A DNA stretch of 64,000 nt from Lottia gigantea (lineage: Eukaryota; Mollusca; Gastropoda; Lottiidae): positions 622,280 through 686,279 of the forward strand of contig NW_008707123.1 in assembly GCF_000327385.1 (NCBI RefSeq). Direction: 5' to 3'. A model generated the notes under the pieces. The model worked only from the letters and a program-made list of their open reading frames with translations, was not told the DNA's origin and did no database searches. The position numbers were made by a program, and so were the translations under genes. Shown here in pieces: positions 24,001 through 34,800 of this stretch. Position 1 is the first letter of the stretch, and the number at the start of each line of letters is the position of its first letter.

Positions 24001-24800
24001 ATTCCTAAAAATCTTTTTACGATTTTCTCTTCTTCTGCCTGTAAAGAAATAAGAAGACATTAAATGGATGTGGCCATGTTTTTGATAGAAAATTTTGTAA
24101 TGACTAGAGCTTATCTCATGCTGCTGACATGTGTCTCTGATACACAATTTTCATCAGGACAGCTAGTTTAAGACATAGGGGGCTGACAAGCAACTAGTCA
24201 CCATTCAACAGAATGCACTGGCAGAGGATTAAGCATAGGGCCTAACTTTCCTATATTGGAAAATATTCCCCCTGCCCTCCACAACCCACCAGTCCCTAAA
24301 AATGTTCAGCTCCTGTCCCTGTGAATAGATCTACTTACTGGTAGTGTTCCTTTAATATGACCTGGTGCCCATTCAAACAGTTTCTCGGCCATGACCTTGA
24401 TGACCTCTTCCTGTTTACCATACTGCTCACGAAACAAGTCAGAACAATCAGAGTAGTTTAAAAACGATACATTACACATGTCTATCAATGCATAATTCTT
24501 CTTAGCTGCTGGATTTTCATCGTTACCATGGAAATTATTCTCTTTGATGACCTTGACAATACTGTCGCAGACAACGGGTACGAATTTACCATGAGCTGTG
24601 ATAAGTTTTGCTAATTTTTTACGATACTCCGCGATGAAGTCTGGTGGTGCTGAATACATGACTGAATACAACATTCGTATTTTATAAATGGCTCCGTGAA
24701 CCATGTCCATATTCCCTTTTGGAAGATAATCATCCAACTCCTTAAAGGCTACCTTAACTTCCTCTAGCGCAGCTTCTTCTTTAGCTTTATATTCCTCCAT
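21042..24800 (-). CDS. ARM-TIR-SAM protein, 9 exons, 640 aa
   Basis: Exons: 24800-24339, 24038-23732, 23508-23398, 23197-23006, 22850-22563, 22291-22008, 21803-21691, 21521-21458, 21143-21042; all GT-AG with consistent phases. Residues 1 to about 355 are helical with armadillo-like repeats (TLSALATLADIL, KLLVTLGALPLLLALTT, VKKLCNGILWTLRNVL). A TIR domain follows at about 385-515 (VMISYQWG, VWMDIDNMEGSTL, AKVVICCMSQKYKDSPNCR, RPDGWLG). A SAM-like domain lies at about 565-625 (WTSQQVGTWLKKHNL). Proline-rich linker between TIR and SAM. TIR domains signal by assembly or cleave NAD+. In an ungapped alignment to SARM1 across EAGKFE, the catalytic Glu position is Gln here (GSTLQ), so NADase activity is doubtful. 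SARM1 itself is ARM-SAM-SAM-TIR, so domain order differs. The start has an excellent Kozak context (GACCATGG). Confidence 0.88.
21165..21440 (-). repeat. GAAT microsatellite with 32-bp higher-order unit
   Basis: GAAT-rich tract with three to four near-identical copies of GAATGAACGCTTGAAGCAAG. Intronic in the ARM-TIR-SAM gene. Confidence 0.85.
22325..22520. repeat. Dispersed repeat shared with 29105-29290
   Basis: GGTGTCTCTCACAGAGGCAA ... GATGAAAGTTTAGC ... TTCATGATAAGACC resembles 29130-29290 (GGTCTCACACTGAGGCGAGG ... GATGAATTTTGATC ... TTCAAAATAAGACC). An old non-coding repeat. Confidence 0.6.
23283..23390 (-). repeat. 21-bp minisatellite
   Basis: Five copies of AATAGCAAAGGTTGATACTC. It starts just after the splice donor of the third exon of the ARM-TIR-SAM gene. 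Confidence 0.9.
24111..24170 (-). ncRNA. Hammerhead-ribozyme-like motif, degenerate
   Basis: On the minus strand: AGCTGTC, core CTGATGA (24157-24151), a stem-II segment, a GA-rich box, then CACATGTC and AGCAGCATGAG. Same layout and flanks as the intact-looking copy at 54061-54110, but the catalytic core departs from consensus. Lies in the 300-bp first intron of the ARM-TIR-SAM gene, in sense orientation. Confidence 0.6.
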
Positions 24801-24809
24801 GGTCGGTGC

Positions 24810-25154
24810 TTATTTCACTGTTCTCGTGGTAACAGTTGCTGGCGCAGGTTGAGGAGGTGGCTTTTGTTGTGATTTCGACATATTATCTCCCTTAGATTCT
24901 GTGTCTGGTTTGATTTCAGCCTTTGTTTTTTCTGCCGCCTTTTGTTTTGTGGTGTCAATTTTTTCCGAGGTCTCAGCTTTAGGATCAGAGTTATTGCCCT
25001 TTGATACAACACTTGTCTGAGGTTTGCTGTCGTTGTTTGATTGTTCAGCTTTTGATTTGTTAAGTGTGGAGTTATTGCCCTTATCTGTTGCTCTGGTAAC
25101 TCTGGCTTGTGTGTCTGCTCTTACAACTGGATCTTGGGAGGCAGCTGCTCCCAT
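24810..25154 (-). CDS. Upstream in-frame ORF, 114 aa, myristoylation-like start
   Basis: Opens MGAAASQDPVV and ends RTVK, followed by TAA, then GCA CCG ACC and the ATG of the ARM-TIR-SAM frame. Both frames are in phase, so a single stop divides them. The N-terminus MGAAAS fits the N-myristoylation pattern MGxxxS. The rest is low-complexity, rich in Lys, Ser, Thr, Asn and Pro (QQKPPPQPAPATV), like a disordered linker. An acceptor-like AAACAG lies just upstream at about 25189, suggesting a 5' exon beyond. Options: a long upstream ORF that controls translation, read-through of TAA giving a membrane-tethered protein, or a polymorphic or assembly stop. No clear function of its own. Confidence 0.45.
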   Translation of the reverse strand: MGAAASQDPVVRADTQARVTRATDKGNNSTLNKSKAEQSNNDSKPQTSVVSKGNNSDPKAETSEKIDTTKQKAAEKTKAEIKPDTESKGDNMSKSQQKPPPQPAPATVTTRTVK

Positions 25155-25599
25155 TATATTCACCTTTCAACCTCTTCCACTTTAATCACACCTGTTTCAA
25201 TGAGTAAAAAAATAATGATAAAAGTAATTAATTCAGAATAAAATGGGGGCAGTGGGGCAATATTTACTCAGTGGCATTTCTAGAAAACATAAGGCGAAAG
25301 GGCTGAGCACGGGACAAAACTTTCCAAGAGGGGCTGTTGATTCACTTTGTAAAATGAAAATAAAACTGATAGTGGGGGGGGGAGGGAGGGAGAAGGTTTG
25401 CTGTATTTACTCAATTTTGCTGACAGTGCAGTGATAAGGGAATAGGGTGTACTTCAATGCACTGGATGAAAGAAGCTAACGCATTTTCCCTAAATTAATC
25501 TATTATTTTCTTAAAGTTTGCGCGACCAAAAAGAAATTTGTCTCTAGTTTGAGGAAGATTTGTGCACTCAAGACAAGATAGCAATATTAAAGAGTGTTA

Positions 25600-26011
25600 T
25601 GTTTCACATACCTGACATTTTTTTGTCGTTTATCGTTATTTAGTCGGTTGCTAGTAAATAGTGTAGTCTCCATTACTCAAGTCTTATATGCACTCATAAC
25701 ATTGATCAATGACCCATAATCCTTTGAGAAAATGCGATAAGTTCTATTTTACGACTTGTTTTAGGTGGGCACATACATTTGCTCTAAGAAGGTTACATAA
25801 AGAATTCAGTTAGTCGTATGAGTTCTTTGAGAAAATGTTTAATACAAATAGCGGCACAAAAATCGAACAGGTCATAGAACAAGCAAATCGAACGCCGCTG
25901 CTCTCTATTTCCGGTTGATTTCCCGCCATCTTTGAGATCGAAAACAAAAAGAAAACAAACTTGTAGTTTATTGCACATTTTCAGACATCTAAGCCTTAAT
26001 TTCGAATCAAA
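25600..26011. promoter_or_regulatory. Compact divergent promoter with E2F site
   Basis: The interval between the probable first 5' UTR exon of the ARM-TIR-SAM gene (donor-like CAG/GTATGT, minus strand, about 25612) and RPA2. TTTCCCGCC at 25919-25927 is a consensus E2F site; GCCATCTTT right after it resembles YY1; TTTCCGG at about 25908 resembles ETS. E2F control is expected for a replication gene. Confidence 0.6.
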
Positions 26012-26818
26012 ATGTGGAATAACCAAGGAGGAGGGTTCGACGGAGGTGGAGGTGGATTCCAGTCGCCTGGTGGATTCGGAACTCCGCAGCAATCTCAAGA
26101 GAAAAAGGGAGCCAGGTCCAGAGCTCAAAACATTTTGCCCTGCACTGTTGCCCAAGTTTTCAATGCAACTCAAAATGAAGACAAATTTTTCACAGGAGAT
26201 ACTGAAATGTTACAAATTACCATTGTTGGATTGGTGAGAACAGTGAAAGAGACCCAAACTCGAATAGATTATGAAGTTGACGACATGACAGGGCCACCAA
26301 TCGAAGTCAAACAGTTTGTTGACAACGATGACAGTGTGCCTGAAGATGAAAGAGTTCCAACTATGAGAGAAAATACTTACGTTCGTGTCAGCGGCCATGT
26401 TAGATCATTTGGTGGCAAGCGGAGCATCGTGGCTTACAAAATGGTGCCTGTCTTAGACATGAACGAATTATCCTGTCATATGTTAGAGATCATACACAGC
26501 CATCTTGTTTTGACCTCGTCACCAATCACGATGTCGGCTACAGGCGATGCTGGTGGTAACATGTCAATGAATTATGGTTCCTATAACAACAATGATAGCG
26601 GAGGAGGAGGAATCATAGGTTTAACGCCAATTCAAAACCAGATTCACCTGATTATTAAAAACAACCCCTCAGAAACTGGTGCCAATGTGATGTCCGTCTG
26701 CCAGAATCTGAAAGGAATTCCAGTGAAAGCTGTCAAAGATGCCATTGATTTCCTAAGTAGCGAAGGTCACATTTACTCAACAATAGATGAGGATCATTAT
26801 AAAGCAACTGATGGTTAA
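26012..26818 (+). CDS. RPA2: Replication protein A 32-kDa subunit
   Basis: Single-exon ORF of 268 aa, the usual RPA2 length. It begins MWNNQGGGFDGGGGGFQSP, the Gly/Ser-rich N-terminus that is phosphorylated in other animals. An OB fold follows (about 45-170; ITIVGLVRTVKETQTRIDY, DDMTGPPIEVKQF, YVRVSGHVRSFGGKR). The C-terminal winged helix (about 205-265; NQIHLIIKNN, DAIDFLSSEGHIYSTIDEDH) binds repair partners. Part of the RPA heterotrimer that coats single-stranded DNA in the nucleus. No intron interrupts the frame, unlike its neighbours and vertebrate RPA2. Start context CAAAATGTGG. Confidence 0.96.
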   Translation: MWNNQGGGFDGGGGGFQSPGGFGTPQQSQEKKGARSRAQNILPCTVAQVFNATQNEDKFFTGDTEMLQITIVGLVRTVKETQTRIDYEVDDMTGPPIEVKQFVDNDDSVPEDERVPTMRENTYVRVSGHVRSFGGKRSIVAYKMVPVLDMNELSCHMLEIIHSHLVLTSSPITMSATGDAGGNMSMNYGSYNNNDSGGGGIIGLTPIQNQIHLIIKNNPSETGANVMSVCQNLKGIPVKAVKDAIDFLSSEGHIYSTIDEDHYKATDG

Positions 26819-26935
26819 AAAGGACCTTTGATGTTAATTTGTCGTGTATTTGCCAGTCGTGTCCAACAAGAACATTTAGTCATCAGAGATTGCCTGTGTA
26901 CTACAGTGTGCTACAGATCGTATTGTTTTGTAAAA

Positions 26936-27070
26936 GGGGCCCTCACACCAGTTGCGTATTGTTGCGAATAATGAAAGTGGTCATGACCACTCACCTCACA
27001 ACTGAGGTTGCGTTCTAAACTTATGACTGTTATTCTTATTGGCAATCATATGCAACTGGTGATAGTTATG
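26936..27070. mobile_element. MITE related to that at 28519
   Basis: Terminal inverted repeats CACCAGTTGCGTATTGTTGC (left) and GGCAATCATATGCAACTGGTG (right) with a short unrelated centre; diverged relative of the 28519 element. Lies in the RPA2 3' flank. Confidence 0.65.
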
Positions 27071-28518
27071 GGTTGTATTATACTTGTTAAAATAATGTAA
27101 AATGATTTGAAAAAGATGATGGCTTCATCCAATGTATTAAATATGTTATTTTCTAAGCTTGTTGTCTTGTTTTCACTATAGTTTGGACCCCACATCATAC
27201 TTGAAATGGAACAAAGTTAGAACATTGAAGTATGAGGTCAAACTTAACAGAGAAGGGAGTAGGTTCTTGAAATATCTCCCTTAATAACTACTTCCCATGT
27301 TATGAGACACCTTGTTTGCTGGACATTTCTTCAACTACTGTCCACTATCATGGATTGCAGTCAATGAAATCTCCCCTCCCAACCCCTTCTCTTCTCTCTC
27401 CCATCTATGGGACATGCAGGTCACTTACATTAGGAAGAACATGAAACCAGTACACATAAGGCAACGAAAATTCTTGGTAAGTCTATAGCCTACTTACCGT
27501 TTTAGAAGTGGACGGAAATGAAAACAACCATCACAAATTTAAAGTATTCTTTTATCACAACCAGCAGTTTAAAACAATATAGTCTTGAATGACAAGACTT
27601 ACAAAAAATACTGTCTGGTTAATTGGGACTATAGTTAATACAAAAATAGATTCGGATAGAATGAAAGACTATCAGAAAACAACACTTTGTGAGTTATCAC
27701 TCAAGACAAGAATTGTGCAATATATATCTAATTCTTGACAAAAATTTAACAAAATAGATGAATATTTTGATTTCAAACAAGCAAGGCACATAAATTAATA
27801 AAAAATATGACAGAGGATTTAACCAGGAGCCTACAAATCCTGATTTGAAAGCAAGAAAAGGCACATATTTCATCACCTACTGAAAGACTGAAAGAATAAA
27901 GTGTCAAAAAACATTACAAAATATGAACAGTACACAAAATATGTCTAAAACTAGCGAGTAACAACATGTTTCAGGTTCTATATTACTATTTACATATATA
28001 TAAGGTAGAAATATAGATAAAATAATAAAGAAAAAATACCCTGTTTAAAGAATTTAAAGCCGTATGAATTAACATCAAAAAGGGTCTCTAATATTTCTAT
28101 ATCACTCTATAATTGATATATAAAATTGTCTATAGTAGACTAAGTAATGCTGCATTGGATGGTAATTCTGAAATTCATACCCAATTTTAAGAGTGTTTTA
28201 AACATAAATGTTTGTTCTCTAATGGAGACTGTTAAGATATTTTCTAAAACTTAAATGTGTATCAGGGACACTGATGGCATCGATTTGAACCATTCAAATT
28301 TTCAGTCACTTATCTGTGGGTCTAAAACTTAGCGTTTTATTTTTATTGCAAAGGCCCTGAGATTTTATCAGCAGTTTTTGTGATAGTGACGTCATACACT
28401 GATATGCCATTCTATTTACAGGAACCTAAGACATCTGAATGATGTCATTAAGAACCTTTTCAGACTCCAATACACATAAAAATTTCTGTACAGCCTGTTT
28501 AAAAACAAATCAGAACTA
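27071..28518. other. Intergenic between RPA2 and PAF-acetylhydrolase
   Basis: No supported exon; AT-rich. Probably 3' UTRs of the two convergent genes. Confidence 0.5.
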
Positions 28519-28665
28519 AGGATACCCTCATGCCATAGTGATTACCAGTTGTGTATGGTTGTGAATAAGATGGGGGTCATAAGGTTAGAGGTAACTCTCA
28601 TGTAACTGAGTTGTTATTATTTACAACCATACACAACTGGTAATCACTATGGTGTGAGAGCACCT
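28519..28665. mobile_element. 147-bp MITE with about 47-bp terminal inverted repeats
   Basis: Left end AGGATACCCTCATGCCATAG and right end CTATGGTGTGAGAGCACCT; inner TIR parts match over about 30 bp without a break (GTGATTACCAGTTGTGTATG). Flanked by TA on both sides, as after insertion by a Tc1/mariner-type transposase. No coding capacity. Confidence 0.85.
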
Positions 28666-28819
28666 TAATCTTCAGAGAAGATCTCATCTTAAGATGACAA
28701 ACTTCTTTCATGAAATAATTAATTCCAAAGATTTTTGACTTGTGAGGTTTCTTTAACCAAGAGAAATTATTCCATTTTCATATCACAGTAATGCTTGTCA
28801 TGGATTGGCTGAATCAGGG

Positions 28820-31800
28820 TCATGTGACTTGGACGGGCATGTTAACGTTGGTTCCATTTATTACCAGGTAATGGTTTCCGTCTAATATCTCAGAGAACTT
28901 TTCTCCAGGCAAATCTAAATAAAAAAATGGAAAATTTAACAGTTTTAAATCCAAGTTTTATACACTTACTTAGCCTAATGAGCGTCACATTTTCTAAGCC
29001 TAATGAGAAGCGTCATGTAGTTTGCAAAGGGGGGAAATATGCCTAGATAGTGGTATTAAGTCAATCAGTTATCAAGGCATCTTCAACTAACACTGTCTAC
29101 CTTCAGAGGCATATCTAGAAAATGCCTGAGAGGTCTCACACTGAGGCGAGGGTCAAAGTCCCCCAAGGCCGGCAGTCTGGGGGCTGCAAGAGGACCCAGT
29201 AGCCAAGCCAACAGAATTTCAGAGAGCCTAAGATGAATTTTGATCATTTAAAGAGTTTAATTTTCACTTCAAAATAAGACCTTTCACATCACAGGCCTGA
29301 CCGGTGGGGGTTGGCATTGCCGGGCATTCTCTTTGGAAATGTGGTCTGAATGTATCGAAGCATATAGAAAGCTAAATTTGAAAACAAGGGCAATAACCCT
29401 GTTACTCACCGAAATGTTTTCGGAGGAAGCCAACAGTAGCCTGAGCACTGGTACCAAACGCTAGTTTTGGGTTTAGAGTATATCTCACTGTCATCACCCG
29501 TCCTAGAAGTTTGTTAGCTATAAACTGAAAATCACTGATACTCTGATGGCAAGTTCCTCTGAAAATAAGATCAATTGAGATTTATTCCTACTGTTTTGAG
29601 GACCAGCTGTAGTTCAGTTGTTTAAAGTGTTGAAATCCTTTTAATGAGGTCATTTGCATGGTTGATTTTGCTTCCTACTTTTTTGAGCACCAGCTGTAGC
29701 TCAGTCGGTTAGAGTGTTTGAATTTTTATTTGAGGTCATTTGCATGGTTAAATCAAACAAATTAATGATAGTCATCGTTTCTAATCCTGGTCAGTGTGTT
29801 AAGGTCGATTCCGATAAAGATTAATACCAAAACTTTTGACCAAAAAATTCACTTACTTGACGGTGATCATTCGTCGATCAACTTCATTGGTTAGAAATCT
29901 ATTCATAGATTTAATATTATCTACCCATTGAAAGGTTTCGTAGTTTACCATTAATACAGGCTGGTTAACCTTACTGTAGACTTGTTCATCCAGTGGTAAC
30001 ATCCAGCCATCTATAACCACCCCAACTCTAAAGGTCAAATAAAGGTCAATATGTCAGGAAGGATTGCTATTTAAGGGCTAGAGATAGGCTTAAAAGTGGT
30101 ACAGTAGTCAGGTGTAATGGAGTGGGGAGGCCAAGTTGTTATTGTAATTTATCATTAGGTAATAGAGGTTGAAATCCCACACTGGGCTAATTTCACAAGC
30201 ACTGGCTAAGGCATCATTTTTCAAACCCGAGGAGGATTCGAACCCAGCAATCAATTGCATTGCAATGGCAATCCAAATTGCTATCAAAACAGAACTTGAA
30301 TAAGGTTGTTCTTCAGAGTTTCACCCTATACGATCTTCAGACAACTGACCTATTTTCAGACTGCGTTCCTAGGGATACGAAAAATGGATATGTTTCAGTT
30401 ATACTTACTTAAATCGTGGGTCTTTTGAAAGTGTACATAAACATGTGGATCCTCCAAATGAATGACCAATCACAGAGACTTGAGACAGATCTAGGCTATT
30501 CTGTAATGAGAATTCATTTAAATGCACTTAAAAACGACCTGATCATACAAGTTTGACAGTAAATTAAATTGCACAATGACCTGATTATACAAGTTAAACA
30601 GTAAATTAAATTGCACAATGCCCTGATAAGACAGGTCTTGTCACCACACCTTAGTATGTATTGTTATCAAGAATGTACCACACAAAGTTACTAAATATAT
30701 ATTTAAATGCCTATATACCTATAGAAAGAATGTCCTTTATTTAAACACTGTTACTATTTGACTATATGTGGGCAATGTTAATCAGATTTTAACCCTTTTA
30801 AAGTACAAGGTCAACTGTCTGAGAAACCTATATAGCTGATAATGTTTGGTTCAATTAACCCACACATTTCTAAAATAACAACTTTCTTATTTTATTTCTG
30901 CAAATTAAATGAATTTGTTTGTGTTATTTTGCTTTAAACTTCATCATTCAGACTATCTGGAGGGGCGGATCAATGTTGATTGTGGATGTAGGAAGGGATT
31001 AAGTATTCAAAGATTTTCTGGAGCAACAAAATTGTATTAGCACTACCTCATATAGAATAAACAATTGATGAAGAGGCAATAACCCTCCCCCTGTCCCCTG
31101 TGACTACGGCCCTAGACTGTGAACAATATCAAAATATAGCTAGGTTAATATAATCAATTTAAATCAAACACAGCTCTAATAAGTTAAAAGATCTATTAAT
31201 GATTTGTTATGAACCCTTTTGACAAATAAACTCAATATTCAACAATTAGTCTATGCATATTTAATGATCGAGCTCCCCAAAGGATTTACTGATATGCCTA
31301 TCATTTTAACAAAGGGTTTTAAATGTATGACATGCTATTTTACTATTATGAGTTGTTGCCATTGACAACAAGAGTGTTAACAATAAAACACCTTTTATTT
31401 GAATCAAAATATATAAGTTCAAAAAGGTCAATCATAAAAGGTTATTATTTGGCAAGAGATATAAAGAACTTTCTTAGACTAGACACATATTCACAATGTC
31501 AAGTTGTTACGACCGTAAGCTTATACCTTGACTACAATAGACACTTTACTTGTATCACAGAATGTAGCGTCTAATTGTTTTGATTGGACAATAAACCAAA
31601 GTTCTGTGTGCTACAGGCTTTGTATGTTAAAGATCTTTCGACGTTCGGAATCGAAAAAGAGAAGACTTATGCCGCTGTCTTGGCAAAATTTCCCTCATCG
31701 CACACTACATGGCATTGCCTGTCTTCATAAACCTAATTAGGTGTCTAAAGACGTAAAACTCCATTCATTTCATTTCATTTTAAGCTAAGAAAGATGTAAA

Positions 31801-34800
31801 GCACTTGAAATTTCTAAATGAAGTATTTATAATCATTTCACATTAAGTTAATAAAAGTGTAATAAAATAAACGTAAATGGTTTGGTCTAAAAGTAAACAA
31901 TCTACTTGACCACAGTGGATTAGTGGCTATCGTCCAGATTTACTTATTACTATATACATAAATATAGATTATACAGACTTATTCAACCAAAACCTGTTTA
32001 TAGTTTAATAACTCTAATCTTTTATACATGTAGTTTAAAAATCTCTACAAGACGTTTAACATGTTTTAGGGTAAATAGTAATAACTTTAAGCCTGTTTTA
32101 TTTTCAATTAATTGGTAAAAGTATTTTGTTCAATCCTGAATGCACATTTGAGGGGAAACTGTTTACATAAAGAGGGAAAACTGTTTACTTTTAGGGGGGA
32201 AAATGTTTACATTTAAGGTCCAAATGTTCAACTTAGAGGGAAAATGTTTACATTTAAAGGAAAAATGTTTACATTTAACTGAAAAATGTTTACATTAAAT
32301 GACAAAGAATTATAAGGAACTTACTCTGAGTTGTGATGTATCAAAAATGACTCCAAAATAATTATGCATTTGTTCACCATTATTCATAGCAGTAAGAATA
32401 TTCAGCATTCTAGAACACTCATCAGCTCGGTAGTGGACCTATAATATATGGTACTGGTCAATGACTATTTAGGGTGTGGTTCAGTGGGTCATTTCCCCCC
32501 TGCGAATATAATGCACACCCCTTACCCTCCAGTAAAATCTAGAAGAAATCTTTGCTTACCTGTTTATTCCTAAAGTCAAAGTCAAAAATATTTTCAATCT
32601 TTTCAAATTTCTTCCAATGTTCGTTGAAGGCGTTGAGATGATGTCGTGAGTTTATTTGTGGTTTGTTTTCAGGGTCACCATCGATGACATCATTGTTGTT
32701 AAGTTGATCGGGACTGGAAGTCAAGGCATTCTGGGAAAACTGTTGCAGACGTAAAGCCATGGAAGCTGATCCGTCACTGGAAAGTAAAAGTAGAGGATAA
32801 ATTGTTTTATTATTAACTTAAAGGATTCCAAATTCTTCATTTAAAGGGATATGATTAGAATCTGTAAACTCTGTATAAATTTTAGATAGGCCACATAGCA
32901 TAACAATTTGGGTTCCTCAACTCAGAATTCCTTTCAGAGAGTCCACATAACTAAAAATGTTTACTAGGCTTATGGATGTAAAGTACGGCATCCTTTTAAA
33001 GCTAATGTTCAATTAAGATTTTGATTTGTCAACTTGTTAACCATTTTAGAGTGTTCACAGTGATAATAATTTGATTGAAGACTAACCTGTGCTCTATGGC
33101 AGCGACAACAAATCCCTGAGAAGCGAGTTCACAGCACAAGGCAGTATATGTGGTCCTGTTTCCTCCAATTCCATGAGACAAGATAACAACTGGATGTTTT
33201 CTCTTGTGTTCTTTGAGAATTGGAGCCTGCCATAACGCTGGTACATAAACATCATCTGTAATACAAGTTCACCAAATAAAATGTTTCTGGAGGGGCTGAC
33301 ATGGAAAAGGCATCATATAATCAAATGTTATGAAGGGTTTGGCATGGAAAAGGCATCATAAAATTAAATTTTATGGAGCGCATGGCACTGAAAAATCATT
33401 CAGATGGGATAATAAATCTAGTCCATGCGAGCGACATTTTAAAGATCCCTTGACAGTTAAACAGTACGCTAATGCTGCTGTCCTGGCAAAATTTCCCTCA
33501 TTGTACACTGCATGATGTTGTCTCTTCTCATTAAACTCTTCCAAATAAGTATTAAATATACTTACCACAATACCATTTAAAGAATTTACCAAAAGTTTTG
33601 GTGCTTAACCCCAGAAAATCCACATAACCATGTACATATTGTTTCCTTGGTACCCACAGAGGCCATTGTTTATCTCGTTTCTGAAATGTATGATTCGATG
33701 AATAAATTAAATCAAATTAAATGAATCAAATTAGATTATAATTTATAATTAATGAATTCAATAAATAAATGAATGAATGAATGAATGAATGAATGAATGA
33801 ACGATTGAATGAATGAATGAATGAATGAATGAATGAATGAATGAATGAATGAATGAATGAATGAATGAATGAATGAATGAATGAATGAAGGAATAAATGA
33901 ATGAATGAACGATTGAATGAATGAATGAATGAATGAATGAATGAATGAATGAATGAATGAATGAATGAATGAATGAATGAATGAATGAATGAATGAATGA
34001 ATGAATGAAGGAATAAATGAATGAATGAATGAATGAATGAATGAATGAATGAATGAGTTGAAACTGAATTAAAATCATAAATATTGTGGAATTCCACTCT
34101 ACATGAAACAGCACTAAAAGACTCTCTGTGGCACTACATCAAAGGAATTGAAGATGATTGGTTGAACAGATATAAGAACTGCCAAACCAAACTAACCTTA
34201 CCATCTTGTATATAGATAAGAAGAGATATATAAAATTTAGAAAACTCTTGAGTGCATTTATCATACTTATAGAAGACATTAAAATATCTACAGAGATATT
34301 CCATACCAGTAGGGGTTATAGCGTATCAATTTTCCCTTTACTTCACTGTGTGAACACCTGATTCCATCCTTCAACCCCTCTCCTCCCTTCATTCAAGCCC
34401 CCCTCTCTCCTCTTCCTTTCATACAGGCCCCCTCTCCTCTCTTCACACAAGCCCACTCCCCTCTCCTCTCCCTTAAAGCAAGCCTCCTTCTCTTTCCCCC
34501 ACCTCTCAATACAAGCCCCTCCCCCATCTCCTCCCTTCAATTAAGCCCCCTTCTCTCCCCTTCCTTTCATACAGGCCCCCTCTCCTCTCTTCATATAAGC
34601 CCCCTCCCCTCTCCTCTCCCTTAAAGCAAGCCTCCCTCTTCTTTCCCCACCACTTAATGCACGACCCCACCTCTCCTTCATGCAAACCCCTCTCCCTTCA
34701 TACAAGCCCCGTTGCCACTACCCTCCCAAATTCGTATCAGCTCAATGGAGCCTCCACAATGATAGATTTTATCACAATAGGTGCTTATTAACTCTCTCAT

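Noticed and set aside
33726-34114. Two frames repeating Phe-Ile-His-Ser
   Set aside because: Translation of an AATG microsatellite.
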